DNA of 64,000 bases, from NCBI GenBank assembly GCA_019856515.1, contig CP082230.1, positions 3,782,001 to 3,846,000 of the forward strand, in the 5' to 3' direction. The notes under the pieces were generated by a model. The model had not been told where the DNA came from and made no database searches. It saw nothing but the letters and a program-made list of their open reading frames with translations. This document shows, in pieces, positions 1 through 9,045 of the stretch. Source of the stretch: Prolixibacteraceae bacterium (GTDB lineage: Bacteria > Bacteroidota > Bacteroidia > Bacteroidales > Prolixibacteraceae). Position numbers and translations under genes: made by a program. The number at the start of each line of letters is the position of its first letter. Positions within the stretch are counted from its first letter, which is position 1.

Positions 1-2
1 AA

Positions 3-1736
3 GCCACAAAAACTAATTCGACACTTAATGCGTCGTTAACGTATCAGCTTTCTAAGAAGATTACACTTTCTGTTTCTGGTGGTTATTTGATGAATAATTC
101 AAACAACTATGGTTTTGACAATAAGTACACTTATGCTGGTAAAGGTGTAGAGAAAGGAAGTGCTTCAAATACATACAGTAATAATTGGCAGAATACAAAC
201 ATGATTGCTTATGCTGATAATTTTGGCGATCACAGTTTGAATATTACCTTAGTTAATGAACAAAGTGGAAACAAGAGTAATAGCAACTCATTTGTAGCTA
301 ATGACTTCTTCTTGAACCGTGGATATTATGACTTGAATTATGCTTCTCAAGCTACTAGTTATCGTTCAAATTTCTCGAATAACTCTTCTATGATGTCATT
401 TCTTTCTCGTGTAAACTACAATTACAAAGGAAAGTATCTTTTTACAGGGTCGATTCGTGCGGATGGTTCATCAAAGTTTGCAAAGAATCATAAATGGGGG
501 TACTTCCCTAGTGCTTCTTTTGCTTGGAGAATTTCGGAAGAAGGATTCTTATCTGATTCAGAATTCATCGATAATTTGAAGTTTCGTGTAGGTTATGGAC
601 AAACGGGTAGTTCTGCAACAAATCCTTATAGATCTAGATCTTTGATGGGACCTGGAGGAAACTACTCTTTGGATGGTTCTGAGAAATATGTTGGTTCTAC
701 GGTAAAATATGCTGATAGTCCTAACCTTTCATGGGAAACAACTTCTCAAACTAACGTAGGAATTGATTTATCTGTTAAGGAAGGTATGTTTAATATTACT
801 GCAGATTACTATTATAAAAAGACAACAGATATTCTTCTTTACATCAACACTGCTTATGTGTCAGGTTTTGGAACTGAGCTTAAGAATGTAGGTTCTTTAC
901 AAAACCAAGGAGTCGATCTTTCTTTGGGGGTCAATCTAGGTAAAAGGGATTTTAAATATAACGGTACAATTACTGCAACACGTAATATTCAGAAGGTTTT
1001 GGATCTTAATGGAGCTACAGAACTGCCTTTTATGGGAGCATCTGGTCTTGTGTCAAAAGTAATATTAGATAGACCTGTCGGAGAATTCTATGGATATAAT
1101 TACTTAGGCGTATGGAAAACAAGCCAAGCAGAAGAAGCAAAGAAATTTGGTGCTAAGCCTGGTGATCCACACTTTGCCGATACAAATAAAGATGGCGTGA
1201 TTAATATCTCTGATAAAACAATTATTGGAAATGCAACTCCTGATTGGTATCTAGGATTCTCTAATAGCTTCAGTTATAAGAATCTAGATATGTCAATGAT
1301 GTTCACTGCAACATTAGGTCAAGATGTTTTTAACTATCTAGATGCTAAGATAATGGGGGTTGCTAATACAGATCCTGTAAGTACAAAAATCTTAGATCGC
1401 TGGACTCCAGAAAATGAAAATAGTGATATTCCTGCATTTAGTACAACAAGTCGTACTAAAGACCAAGCTCTTTCTTCAAGATTTGTAGAAGATGGGTCAT
1501 TCTTAAGACTTAAGAACATTACATTAGGATATACACTACCTGTAAAGGCAGTTAAGAGCATCGGAATTTCTAAACTTAGAGTATACGGTTCAGTTCAAAA
1601 TGTGTTCACAATCACCAACTACAGTGGCTATGATCCAGAAGTGAGTAGCAGCACTTCAGATATGATGCCAGGTTATGATATAGCTCCATATCCAACAGCA
1701 AGAGTTTGGAACTTAGGAGTTAATATCAGTTTTTAA
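3..1736 (+). CDS. SusC-family TonB-dependent outer-membrane receptor, C-terminal part
   Basis: The reading frame is open from the window edge, so the start and the CarboxypepD/plug domains lie outside. The visible ~577 residues are the C-terminal beta-barrel of a SusC/RagA-type receptor, rich in alternating aromatic/polar strands, with a Ca-binding-like DTNKDGVINISD stretch before the last strands and a terminal strand ending in VNISF. SusC proteins import oligomeric nutrients across the outer membrane with energy from TonB. susD follows 39 bases downstream in the same direction, which supports a SusCD pair. No glycoside hydrolase or sulfatase lies next to the pair inside the window, so the substrate cannot be named. 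The first ATG in frame (87) is internal, not the start. Confidence 0.93.
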   Translation, partial: ATKTNSTLNASLTYQLSKKITLSVSGGYLMNNSNNYGFDNKYTYAGKGVEKGSASNTYSNNWQNTNMIAYADNFGDHSLNITLVNEQSGNKSNSNSFVANDFFLNRGYYDLNYASQATSYRSNFSNNSSMMSFLSRVNYNYKGKYLFTGSIRADGSSKFAKNHKWGYFPSASFAWRISEEGFLSDSEFIDNLKFRVGYGQTGSSATNPYRSRSLMGPGGNYSLDGSEKYVGSTVKYADSPNLSWETTSQTNVGIDLSVKEGMFNITADYYYKKTTDILLYINTAYVSGFGTELKNVGSLQNQGVDLSLGVNLGKRDFKYNGTITATRNIQKVLDLNGATELPFMGASGLVSKVILDRPVGEFYGYNYLGVWKTSQAEEAKKFGAKPGDPHFADTNKDGVINISDKTIIGNATPDWYLGFSNSFSYKNLDMSMMFTATLGQDVFNYLDAKIMGVANTDPVSTKILDRWTPENENSDIPAFSTTSRTKDQALSSRFVEDGSFLRLKNITLGYTLPVKAVKSIGISKLRVYGSVQNVFTITNYSGYDPEVSSSTSDMMPGYDIAPYPTARVWNLGVNISF

Positions 1737-1775
1737 GAATGATGATATTGTTAGAACAATAAAAAGTTGTAAGTA

Positions 1776-3299
1776 ATGAAAAAAAAGATATTATCTCTAG
1801 CTTTAGGAGTATGCTTTTTAGGCGGAGGATTCAGTAGTTGTGATATGTTAGAAGAAGATACATCTCTTGTGATGTTAACTGAAACATATTTCCAAAGTGA
1901 GAATGAATTAGTTGGCGCAATAACACCTATCTATAACTATATCTTTAAAGATGACACTCGTTTTGGTGGGATTAGTGGTAGAGGTTTTTCTTTAAACTGT
2001 GGAGATCCAGCTTTAACTTCAATCAGAGGTTTAAACAAACAGCGTATGTTGGAATTTGATGATTTCAATGTGTCTGCTAATAATGATGATGTTACTGCTG
2101 TATGGAAAGCGATGTATCGTGCCATTGGAGCAGCAAACAGTATTATAAGTAATAAAGCGAAGATTGAGAATATCGCAATGAATAAGGATAAAAAAGCTAT
2201 ATACCTTGCGGAAACACATTTCCTAAGAGCTCTAGCTTATTATAATATCGTTAGTTATTGGGGTAAAGGGGTAATTGTAGAAAAATTGCTCAATGGAGAG
2301 GAAGCAAAGCTTGTAAAGATGTCTACTGCGGAGGAGATGTATGCTTTCATTCTTAAGGATATTGATGAAGCGATGGGCCTTCCTGCAACAAGAGATGAGA
2401 TGGGACGTGCAAATCTTGATGCAGTTCGTATGTTACAAGCATATGTATATATGAATATGGCTGGATATCCTTTAAATAAAGGAGCTGAATACTATCAGAA
2501 AGCAGCAGATACTGCAGCTGAAGTTATTACTTCTGGACAGCACTCATTATATACAGATTTTTCTGACCTTTGGAAATTTGATCGTCGTTTAGATGGCAAA
2601 GAGCATATCTTCTGTTTTTATGGAAACTATAATTTAGGTCGTGATCTTGGATCATATGGAGGTAAAGGTTTTCGTGGTACAGAAGAAGGTGGCTGGAAGG
2701 ATTATATGGTAGAGACAGCTTTCTATAATAATTTTCCTAATGATAACCGAAAAGCTTATACTATTTATGATGTGATCAAGCACGATAAAAAAGGAAAACC
2801 TCTTCCTGTTGCAAAGCAAAAGTCTTGCTTAGATGGCAAAGAGGGGCATGTTTGGATTGGTAAATATCGTGACCTTGGCGGTTCTCCATGGAAAGATGTC
2901 ACTACAAATACAATTTATCCAATCTTCCGTTATGCAGATGCACTATTGATTGTTGCTGAGGCGGACAATTTGGCTAATGGTGGACCTACTGCAAGAGCAT
3001 ATGATGCATTGCGTCAAGTTCAACATCGTGCATATGATGGTTCTGCTTCAGCTGCAAATATTATTGCTGATGGTGCAGATCAATCGACTTTCGATACAAC
3101 TGTATTGAATGAACGTATGTGGGAGTTTGCTTTCGAAAACAAAACATGGATTACCATGGTACGTCGTCAGAAAGTAGCAGAATTTAATAAAGATCATGCA
3201 GGTGAAGATCCTACTTTCACTGCTGCAAGTATTACGGAGGTAGATTATTTCTTCCCTATTCCAGAACATGAAACATTGATTAATGGCAACTTGAAGTAG
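1776..3299 (+). CDS. SusD/RagB-family nutrient-binding outer-membrane lipoprotein
   Basis: This 507-aa protein starts with a lipoprotein signal peptide (KKK, hydrophobic core, lipobox GFSSC with Cys22). SusD proteins form a lid over the SusC barrel at the cell surface and bind the glycan or peptide to be imported. The N-terminal TPR-like helices (ETHFLRALAYYNIVSYWGKG region) and the C-terminal features typical of SusD (IYPIFRYADALLIVAEADN, then NERMWEFAFENKTWITMVRR, and a late YFFPIPEHE motif) are all recognisable and the length is normal. It lies directly after susC and ends with a strong terminator, so the two probably form the end of one transcription unit. The ligand is unknown. Confidence 0.95.
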   Translation: MKKKILSLALGVCFLGGGFSSCDMLEEDTSLVMLTETYFQSENELVGAITPIYNYIFKDDTRFGGISGRGFSLNCGDPALTSIRGLNKQRMLEFDDFNVSANNDDVTAVWKAMYRAIGAANSIISNKAKIENIAMNKDKKAIYLAETHFLRALAYYNIVSYWGKGVIVEKLLNGEEAKLVKMSTAEEMYAFILKDIDEAMGLPATRDEMGRANLDAVRMLQAYVYMNMAGYPLNKGAEYYQKAADTAAEVITSGQHSLYTDFSDLWKFDRRLDGKEHIFCFYGNYNLGRDLGSYGGKGFRGTEEGGWKDYMVETAFYNNFPNDNRKAYTIYDVIKHDKKGKPLPVAKQKSCLDGKEGHVWIGKYRDLGGSPWKDVTTNTIYPIFRYADALLIVAEADNLANGGPTARAYDALRQVQHRAYDGSASAANIIADGADQSTFDTTVLNERMWEFAFENKTWITMVRRQKVAEFNKDHAGEDPTFTAASITEVDYFFPIPEHETLINGNLK

Positions 3300-3332
3300 A
3301 CTTAATCATTATGTTGTGAATATATGTATTAG

Positions 3333-3366
3333 AAGGATACAGCCCACGGGTTGTATCCTTTTTTTT
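3333..3366 (+). terminator. Rho-independent terminator after susD
   Basis: Two 13-base arms (3333-3345 and 3348-3360) pair with one G-U pair around a very tight loop, followed by an unbroken run of T to 3366. It ends the susCD transcript. The group II intron begins one or two bases after the T run, which is the known insertion preference of group IIC introns. Confidence 0.9.
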
Positions 3367-3777
3367 GGTGTGCCATGCATGTAAATTAACTAATCGGTGC
3401 AAGTCCGTAGTGGCGGTTTGTAGAGCCAACCACCTAGCAGACGGCAAGGGTGCTTATCGTGAGGTATAACCTGAAGGAAGCCTTATGCAAAACTCTGATC
3501 CGAGGTATACGAATCTCATTAGGCGGTATATAACTGGATAAGCTTGCCAAACAAAGTAAAGTCCGAATTCTACACGGAGTTAATACCGTAGATGTGGCGG
3601 ATAGATGGAGTGAAAGTTAATTTCCTTACCATGGGAGATCTCACAGATGGATACAATGTATTTTCCCTGTCCATTCAAAAAAAGTTAACTGTGAGAAGTC
3701 AGCCGAGGTCATAGTACTGTACCCACTTTACAGGAAGGACTGAATCTTAAATCATTCATAATACAGACTGTTACCTA

Positions 3778-4005
3778 ATGAAGGGATCAATGCAGAAAAT
3801 ATCGGAAGATAGCTACTTAAGTGAAGGTAGAGCGGAACTCGAGAATAACTCAAGAGCGCACACTTTCAAAGGGATAACTGAAGCCATTATGGAAACGAAC
3901 ATTACAACAGATAATTTATTAGAATGTGTCCTAGAATCAGATAACCTAGGTAAGGCTTATTTACAGGTTTATCGTAATAAAGGAGTCATGGAGTTGATAA
4001 GATGA
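3778..4005 (+). CDS. N-terminal fragment of the group II intron reverse transcriptase (frame-disrupted)
   Basis: These 75 residues (…LLECVLESDNLGKAYLQVYRNKGVM) are the standard N-terminal RT0/RT1 region of group II intron maturases. In intact family members the segment continues as NKG…GVDKM… . Here the GVDKM residues are encoded in the next frame (immediately before 4002), so one base is missing near 3985-3992 and the ORF runs into TGA at 4003-4005. That stop overlaps the ATG of the main ORF as ATGA. A translation-coupled restart is conceivable, but loss of one G is the simplest reading. A sequencing or assembly error is also possible. Confidence 0.75.
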   Translation: MKGSMQKISEDSYLSEGRAELENNSRAHTFKGITEAIMETNITTDNLLECVLESDNLGKAYLQVYRNKGVMELIR

Positions 4006-5171
4006 AAGTGGAATCATTAAAAGATTATCTCAGATTTCATCGAAAAGTTTTAATAACAGAACTACGAGAAGGGAAGTACCTTCCCAATCCTGTACGACGA
4101 GTCGAAATACCCAAAGAGCCAGGTAAAACACGCCCTTTAGGTATTCCTACTGTCGTGGATCGTGTTATTCAACAAGCCATTTCACAAGTTCTTAGTCCTA
4201 TTTATGAGGAACAGTTTTCCAATTATAGCTTTGGATTCCGTCCTAATAAAGGAGCACATACAGCTATTATAGCCTGTAGCCAAACGATCACAGCAGGTTA
4301 TCATTATGCTATCGATATGGATATGGAAAGATTTTTCGATACCGTAAATCATAGCAAGTTGATAGAGATCTTATCACGAACGATAAAAGATGGTCGATTA
4401 GTTTCCTTAATCCATAAATATCTAAGAGCCGGAGTTGTTGTTGAAGAGCAGTTTCAAGAAACAGAAACAGGAGTTCCTCAAGGAGGACCATTAAGTCCAT
4501 TGCTAAGCAACATTATGCTGAATGAATTAGACCATGAACTCACAAGACGAGGACATGAGTTTGTTCGTTATGCAGATGATATTGTGATCTTATGTAAAAG
4601 CAAGCGAGGAGCTACACGCACGATGAATTCTACAATTCGTTTTATAGAAGATACTCTATTCTTAAAAGTGAATCGAGATAAAACAGAAGTGGTGCGCTAC
4701 AATCAGATTAAGTTTCTTGGTTACAGTTTTTACAAAACAAAAGGTGCCGTTCGTTTTCGATTGTCGAAAAAGACACAACGGAAAGTGAAGCGCTCTTTGG
4801 AAGGAATTGTAGCACGGAAGAATAGTATTGGTTACGATGAAATCAAATCCAAGCTTAAAAGTTATATTCAAGGATGGGTAACCTATTATCGATTGGCAGA
4901 TATGAAATCATTTCTGAAACAAGTAGATGAATGGCTAAGACGACGTATCCGTATGGTAATATGGAAATGTTGGAAAAGAGTAAGAACGAAGATGAAGAAT
5001 TTAATGAAACTCGGAGTTTCGAAGCACAAAGCGTATGAATATGCAAATACGAGGAAAAAGTATTGGCGCATTTCAAAGAGTCCAATTCTACAAACGACTA
5101 TAACGAATAAGAATTTGGAGAAGGCAGGCTATATTACGCTAAGTGATTATTATCAGAAAGTAAAGTCGTGA
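4002..5171 (+). CDS. ltrA: Group II intron reverse transcriptase/maturase (main part)
   Basis: The 389 residues carry the reverse transcriptase core: PVRRVEIPK and RPLGIPTVVDRVIQQA (RT1-RT2), SFGFRPNKGAH, GVPQGGPLSPLLSNIMLNELD, and the catalytic YADD at about residue 190. A maturase (X/GIIM) domain follows, with YIQGWVTYYRLAD and KYWRISKSPIL near the C terminus. There is no HNH endonuclease domain, as in bacterial class C. The protein splices its host intron RNA and copies it into DNA during retrohoming. The missing N-terminal piece is in 3778-4005 in another frame, so the protein as encoded lacks RT0 unless frameshifting or reinitiation occurs. Activity of this copy is therefore doubtful. 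Confidence 0.92.
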   Translation: MKVESLKDYLRFHRKVLITELREGKYLPNPVRRVEIPKEPGKTRPLGIPTVVDRVIQQAISQVLSPIYEEQFSNYSFGFRPNKGAHTAIIACSQTITAGYHYAIDMDMERFFDTVNHSKLIEILSRTIKDGRLVSLIHKYLRAGVVVEEQFQETETGVPQGGPLSPLLSNIMLNELDHELTRRGHEFVRYADDIVILCKSKRGATRTMNSTIRFIEDTLFLKVNRDKTEVVRYNQIKFLGYSFYKTKGAVRFRLSKKTQRKVKRSLEGIVARKNSIGYDEIKSKLKSYIQGWVTYYRLADMKSFLKQVDEWLRRRIRMVIWKCWKRVRTKMKNLMKLGVSKHKAYEYANTRKKYWRISKSPILQTTITNKNLEKAGYITLSDYYQKVKS

Positions 5172-5465
5172 TTTAGGGAGTCGCCGTATACGAGACCCGT
5201 ACGTACGGTGGTGTGGGAGGTGTACTGGAAGATAAAATATCTTCCAGCCATCTACCCGATTATCAATATGTTGATAACTGCTACAAGTCCTCCGTTTTTA
5301 TTTCAGTTTAGAGATACGGATAGATGTCGTTTGATATCCTATAGTTATGATTGGTTTATTATAGAGAACTCATCTTAATGTATTTCCCCATGTCTCATTT
5401 TGTTAATATCGAGAAGTGAGATTAAAAAAATAAGAGTTAGATAGGTTATGAGCTAAGGAAAACTA

Positions 5466-5473
5466 TATCTTTG
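5466..5473 (+). promoter_or_regulatory. Putative Bacteroidetes promoter -7 element (TATCTTTG) of the first riboswitch operon
   Basis: TATCTTTG matches the TAnnTTTG -7 consensus and lies about 10 bases before the cobalamin riboswitch. No clean -33 TTTG is seen at the expected 21-base distance, so the call rests on the -7 element and the position. Confidence 0.5.
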
Positions 5474-5482
5474 CTTTGTTAT

Positions 5483-5706
5483 AAGGTGGTAAGTTTTTCT
5501 ACTCTAGTGATCTTACTGAAAAGGGAATCTGGTGTAAGTCCAGAACAGTCCTCGCTACTGTAATCCATTTATTTATGCATTTATACTACGTACCACTCCG
5601 CTGAAGGTGGGGGAAGGTTAATACCAATTCTATTTCGTAGGAATTAAGATGTTATTTCAACATAGAATTGGTTTAGATGTTATGGAGAGTCAGGAGACCT
5701 GCCTTA
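5483..5706 (+). promoter_or_regulatory. Cobalamin riboswitch (first copy)
   Basis: The leader shows the conserved blocks of the adenosylcobalamin riboswitch in order: GGGAATCTGGTGTAAGTCCAG, the CNGTCCTCGCTACTGTAA core, GGTGGGGGAAGG, and the B12 box AGTCAGGAGACCTGCC just before the gene. Between GGGAAGG and the B12 box it carries an unusually long peripheral arm closed by ACCAATTCTAT and ATAGAATTGGT (5623-5673). In this family ligand binding represses the downstream genes, here the importer operon from 5768 to at least 8978. Confidence 0.95.
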
Positions 5707-5767
5707 TATTAATTCTACACATGTTGTGTTCGAGGGGGAAATACGGTGTGTCAATAATAATTTATTT

Positions 5768-6910
5768 ATGATGAGACGGTTCTTTCCATTGATATGGATT
5801 ACACTTGCAGCTACTGTATTAATGTTTACAAGTTGTGGTGGAGTGAAAACAAAAAATCAGTATGCTTCACAAGATAGTTTGGCACTCTCATATGCCAATA
5901 ACTTTAAAGTGGTGAAGGATGCGCGAGGTTATGATTGTCACGTGGTGACACAAAAGAAAGATAAGAAGGTTGATGATCATTTTCGTTTGACTTTTAGAGA
6001 TAGTATTTCAGATGTCTCTATGTCATCTTCAGAGATGGAAATTCCGATTCCTTGTAAACGAATCATCTGCCTGTCTTCGACACAACTTACTTACTTTTTT
6101 GCTTTAGACTATATTGATCCTATTGTGGGTACCAATAGTAGTCGTCGACTTTTCCATAAAGGGATGACACAGCGTATCAATAGTGGTAAAGTGAAACGTG
6201 TTGGTAAGCAAGGAAATTTTAACTTAGAGTTAATTGCATCATTGCAACCAGATGTCATCTTTGTCTCTCCATTTAAGAGAGGTGGTTATGCTTCTTTAAA
6301 ACAACTTGGTATCCCATTGATTCCTATGGCTGCATATAGTGAAGAGACACCATTAGGACGTGCTGAATGGGTGAAATTTATTTCGCTATTTATTGGAAAA
6401 GAGAAGGAGGCAACTGTTCAGTTTGATCAGATAGCGAAGGAGTATAATCGTTTGACCCAGTTAACCAAAGAGGTGAAAGAGCGCCCAACAGTCTTCTCTG
6501 GAAAGTTGCGTTCAGGTATATGGTATGTTCCTGGTGGCAATAGTTTTTATGCCCACTATTTCAGAGATGCTGGAGCCGAATACGTTTTCAAGGATCAATA
6601 TACTGGTGCACGACCACTTGACTTCGAGACGGTATATGCAAAATGTTTGGATGCAGATTATTGGAGACTACTTCTTCCAGAACCTGTTGGTTATAATCGA
6701 CAGATGTTAATTAAAGAGGATGAGCGTTATGGGGATTTTGATGCCTTTAATAGGGATCATGTATTTATGTGTAATATACGTTCAAAGCCTTTCTATGAAG
6801 AGAATGCGATGAAACCACATATTGTTCTGTCCGATTATATACATATCTTCCATCCAGAACTAATCCCTGAGTATAAACCATATTTTTATGAACCGTTACC
6901 AAATGAATAG
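5768..6910 (+). CDS. btuF: Periplasmic corrinoid-binding protein of an ABC importer (BtuF-like lipoprotein)
   Basis: A PeripBP_2/BtuF-type solute-binding protein of about 380 aa. I chose ATG 5768 because it begins a lipoprotein signal peptide with lipobox FTSC (Cys23); the longer GTG frame from 5726 adds residues before the signal and runs from the riboswitch. The domain shows the family landmarks CKRIICLSSTQLTYFFALDYIDPIVG, a linker, then LELIASLQPDVIFVSPFKRGG and later GARPLDFETVYAK. It delivers corrinoid to the membrane permease encoded next; the coding regions overlap by several bases. Assignment to B12 rather than iron-siderophore uptake rests mainly on the cobalamin riboswitch and the nearby BtuB-like receptor. 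Confidence 0.88.
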   Translation: MMRRFFPLIWITLAATVLMFTSCGGVKTKNQYASQDSLALSYANNFKVVKDARGYDCHVVTQKKDKKVDDHFRLTFRDSISDVSMSSSEMEIPIPCKRIICLSSTQLTYFFALDYIDPIVGTNSSRRLFHKGMTQRINSGKVKRVGKQGNFNLELIASLQPDVIFVSPFKRGGYASLKQLGIPLIPMAAYSEETPLGRAEWVKFISLFIGKEKEATVQFDQIAKEYNRLTQLTKEVKERPTVFSGKLRSGIWYVPGGNSFYAHYFRDAGAEYVFKDQYTGARPLDFETVYAKCLDADYWRLLLPEPVGYNRQMLIKEDERYGDFDAFNRDHVFMCNIRSKPFYEENAMKPHIVLSDYIHIFHPELIPEYKPYFYEPLPNE

Positions 6911-7943
6911 TCGTCGTGTCTCTTTGGGTACGGTGATAATAATCATCGGCACATTGGTGTTGATGACTTTGCTCTTTATTGCCAACCTAGTTTATGGATC
7001 AATATCTATACCGGTGGATCAGGTTGGAAAAGCATTGTTCGGTTTACCTGTAGATAAGAAGGTGTGGGAGCTGATTGTGATAAAAACCCGTTTGCCTCAA
7101 ACGATGGTGGCAATGGGGGCAGGCATGGGACTTGGTATTTCTGGTCTTCTGATGCAGACAATGTTTCGTAACCCTTTGGCTGGACCATCTGTATTAGGGA
7201 TATCATCAGGGGCAAGTCTTGGTGTGGCACTGGTGATATTGGTTGCGGATCAGTGTTTCGAAATTGTATTTTCTACAGTTGGCTTTTGGGGCGATTTTGC
7301 TGTGATATTGGCATCTTTATTAGGTGCTTTTGTTGTGCTTTTCACGGTGTTGTATGTGTCCAAACATCTCGAAGGAACCTTGGGTGTTCTTATTATGGGT
7401 GTGATGTTTGGATACCTTACCAATGCAGTGGTAAGTGTGTTGAAATTCTATAGTACGGAAGAGAGTATTCAGAGTTATGTGATGTGGGGATTGGGAAGTT
7501 TTTCTCGATTGAACTTAACTCAAGCTACTCGTTTCTGTATAGGTATGGTGGTTGGGTCTTTCTCTACACTGTTTTTTAGTAAATCGTTAGATCTACTTTC
7601 GCTAGGAGATCGTTATGCACAAAACTTGGGCTTAAATGTAGATAGAACTAGAAGGGCCATCATCTTCTTGGCGGGAGTACTTACAGCAGTAGTTACTGCT
7701 TTTTGTGGTCCAGTGATCTTTGTTGGAGTAGCTGTTCCACACATCTCTAAGTTGATCTTAAGAACTAGTCGACATACGCTATTGATTGCGGAGTGTTGTT
7801 TGATGGGGGGACTAGTGACGTTATTTTGTTGTTTGATCTCTCGAATGCCTGGAAGTGAGTCGACTCTACCGATCAACTCCGTGACGGCTTTTATTGGCGC
7901 ACCGATTATCATCTCTATTATTTGGAAAAAAAGAAGAATGTAA
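6888..7943 (+). CDS. btuC: FecCD/BtuC-type ABC importer permease
   Basis: A 351-aa hydrophobic protein of the FecCD family with about ten membrane segments. Family signatures are RLPQTMVAMGAGMGLGISGLLMQTMFRNPLAGPSVLG near residue 65 (inner permease motif), GVMFGYLTNAVVSVL, and FCGPVIFVGVAVPHISK in the C-terminal half, which contains the ATPase-coupling loop. ATG 6888 overlaps the btuF end by 23 bases; ATG 6903 (overlap 8) is equally possible. It should form the inner-membrane channel for cobalamin with the ATPase encoded three bases downstream. Confidence 0.92.
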   Translation: MNRYQMNSRRVSLGTVIIIIGTLVLMTLLFIANLVYGSISIPVDQVGKALFGLPVDKKVWELIVIKTRLPQTMVAMGAGMGLGISGLLMQTMFRNPLAGPSVLGISSGASLGVALVILVADQCFEIVFSTVGFWGDFAVILASLLGAFVVLFTVLYVSKHLEGTLGVLIMGVMFGYLTNAVVSVLKFYSTEESIQSYVMWGLGSFSRLNLTQATRFCIGMVVGSFSTLFFSKSLDLLSLGDRYAQNLGLNVDRTRRAIIFLAGVLTAVVTAFCGPVIFVGVAVPHISKLILRTSRHTLLIAECCLMGGLVTLFCCLISRMPGSESTLPINSVTAFIGAPIIISIIWKKRRM

Positions 7944-7946
7944 GAT

Positions 7947-8978
7947 ATGGATCATGATAGACAATTAGGACCTGTTTTATCCTTTCGTGATTTGGATGTA
8001 GGCTATCAGAGTGGCAAACGCAAGAAGGTGGTTGCCGCTGGACTTCAAGGAACATTGAAAAGAGGAGTGCTTACTTCATTGATTGGTAGTAATGGTACAG
8101 GGAAGAGTACGTTACTAAGAACATTGGCTGGTTTTCAACCCATGTTGTCAGGTGAGGTTTATTATCACGAAGAGCCTTTGCGTGGTATCTCTTCTCAACG
8201 TCTTTCACGATGTGTGTCTGTGGTATTAACAGATAGGGTGGAAGTGCCTAATGCTACAGTATATGAAATTGCTTCCTTAGGTCGGAGTCCCTATCATGGT
8301 CGATGGAACCGTTTGGACCATCAGGATCATCAAATTATTGATGAGGCGTTGATTCAATGTGGAATTGCTCATAAAAGAGAAGACCTGTTGTCTTCTCTAA
8401 GTGATGGGGAGCGACAGAAGGTATTTATTGCGAAAGCTTTGATTCAACAGACCGATTTAATTATATTGGATGAACCTGCTGCTTTCTTGGATTTTACTGC
8501 ACGTATCGAGGTGATGAAGTTGCTTCGAGATATTGCAATCAGTCGAAATATCTCCATTTTACTCTCTTCACATGACTTGGATCTAGCCCTACAACTATCC
8601 GATCAGGTGTGGCTTTTTTATCCCGAAGGACCTTTGGTGGAAGGAAGTCCTGAAGATCTGTTATGGCGTGGTAACTTCAATGAGATATTCCAGTCGGACC
8701 ATTTGAAGTATGATAAGCTACGAGGTAAGTATGAAGTGCATTATGAGACTAAGGAGATCCTAGATGTTGTGGTACCGAAAGAGATTTGTGCGCTATTGAT
8801 TAGTGCGTTTAAGCGTGAAAGAGTTGCACTAAGAGAAGTGGAGTCCATAGACGTGGAAGGTGTTTTATGGGAACAAGATCGTTTCTCTGTTGTTATCCAT
8901 GGGAAGGAGATATTTGAATGTTCTTCCATTGCAACACTTGTCGATTATTATAAATCGCACTACTCAAATAGAAAATGA
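7947..8978 (+). CDS. btuD: ABC importer ATPase, BtuD/FecE-like, with C-terminal extension
   Basis: The 343-aa protein has an ABC ATPase domain: Walker A GSNGTGKST at about residues 47-55, a signature LSDGE at about 151-155 (a D replaces the usual first G), Walker B LIILDEP, and an H-loop SSHD. It would power the BtuC-like permease. Residues after about 255 form an extra ~90-aa segment that is not part of a minimal FecE/BtuD ATPase (typically ~250-260 aa). It carries no motif I recognise. The gene starts three bases after btuC and closes the btuFCD-like operon; a hairpin lies in the gap that follows. Confidence 0.9.
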   Translation: MDHDRQLGPVLSFRDLDVGYQSGKRKKVVAAGLQGTLKRGVLTSLIGSNGTGKSTLLRTLAGFQPMLSGEVYYHEEPLRGISSQRLSRCVSVVLTDRVEVPNATVYEIASLGRSPYHGRWNRLDHQDHQIIDEALIQCGIAHKREDLLSSLSDGERQKVFIAKALIQQTDLIILDEPAAFLDFTARIEVMKLLRDIAISRNISILLSSHDLDLALQLSDQVWLFYPEGPLVEGSPEDLLWRGNFNEIFQSDHLKYDKLRGKYEVHYETKEILDVVVPKEICALLISAFKRERVALREVESIDVEGVLWEQDRFSVVIHGKEIFECSSIATLVDYYKSHYSNRK

Positions 8979-8987
8979 ATAATAACA

Positions 8988-9023
8988 ATTTAACTTTTAA
9001 ATGAGTCATTTCAAAGTTAAATT
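8988..9023 (+). other. Inverted repeat between the importer and ABC-2 genes
   Basis: Eleven-base perfect arms (AATTTAACTTT at 8988-8998 and its complement at 9013-9023) flank a 14-base loop. No T tract follows, so it may be an attenuating hairpin or a protein site rather than a terminator. Downstream genes could still be read from the riboswitch promoter. Confidence 0.45.
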
Positions 9024-9045
9024 GGTGTAAAATAGATATTCAATC

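Larger units (their letters stand above)
3368..5260 (+). mobile_element. Group II intron (probably group IIC / bacterial class C)
   Basis: The element starts with a GTGTGCC-type 5' end at about 3368 and contains a long structured 5' RNA region (3368-3777), a reverse transcriptase/maturase ORF, and a 3' domain V-like segment (about 5178-5215, with CCGTA and TACGG arms). A domain VI-like hairpin (ctggaag / cttccag, 5225-5247) follows, and the probable 3' end is CTACCCGAT at 5260. The maturase lacks an HNH endonuclease domain. The position directly behind the T tract of a terminator, and the absence of the endonuclease, fit group IIC introns, which recognise terminator stem-loops. Boundaries come from consensus ends and could be off by a few bases. 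Confidence 0.85.
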
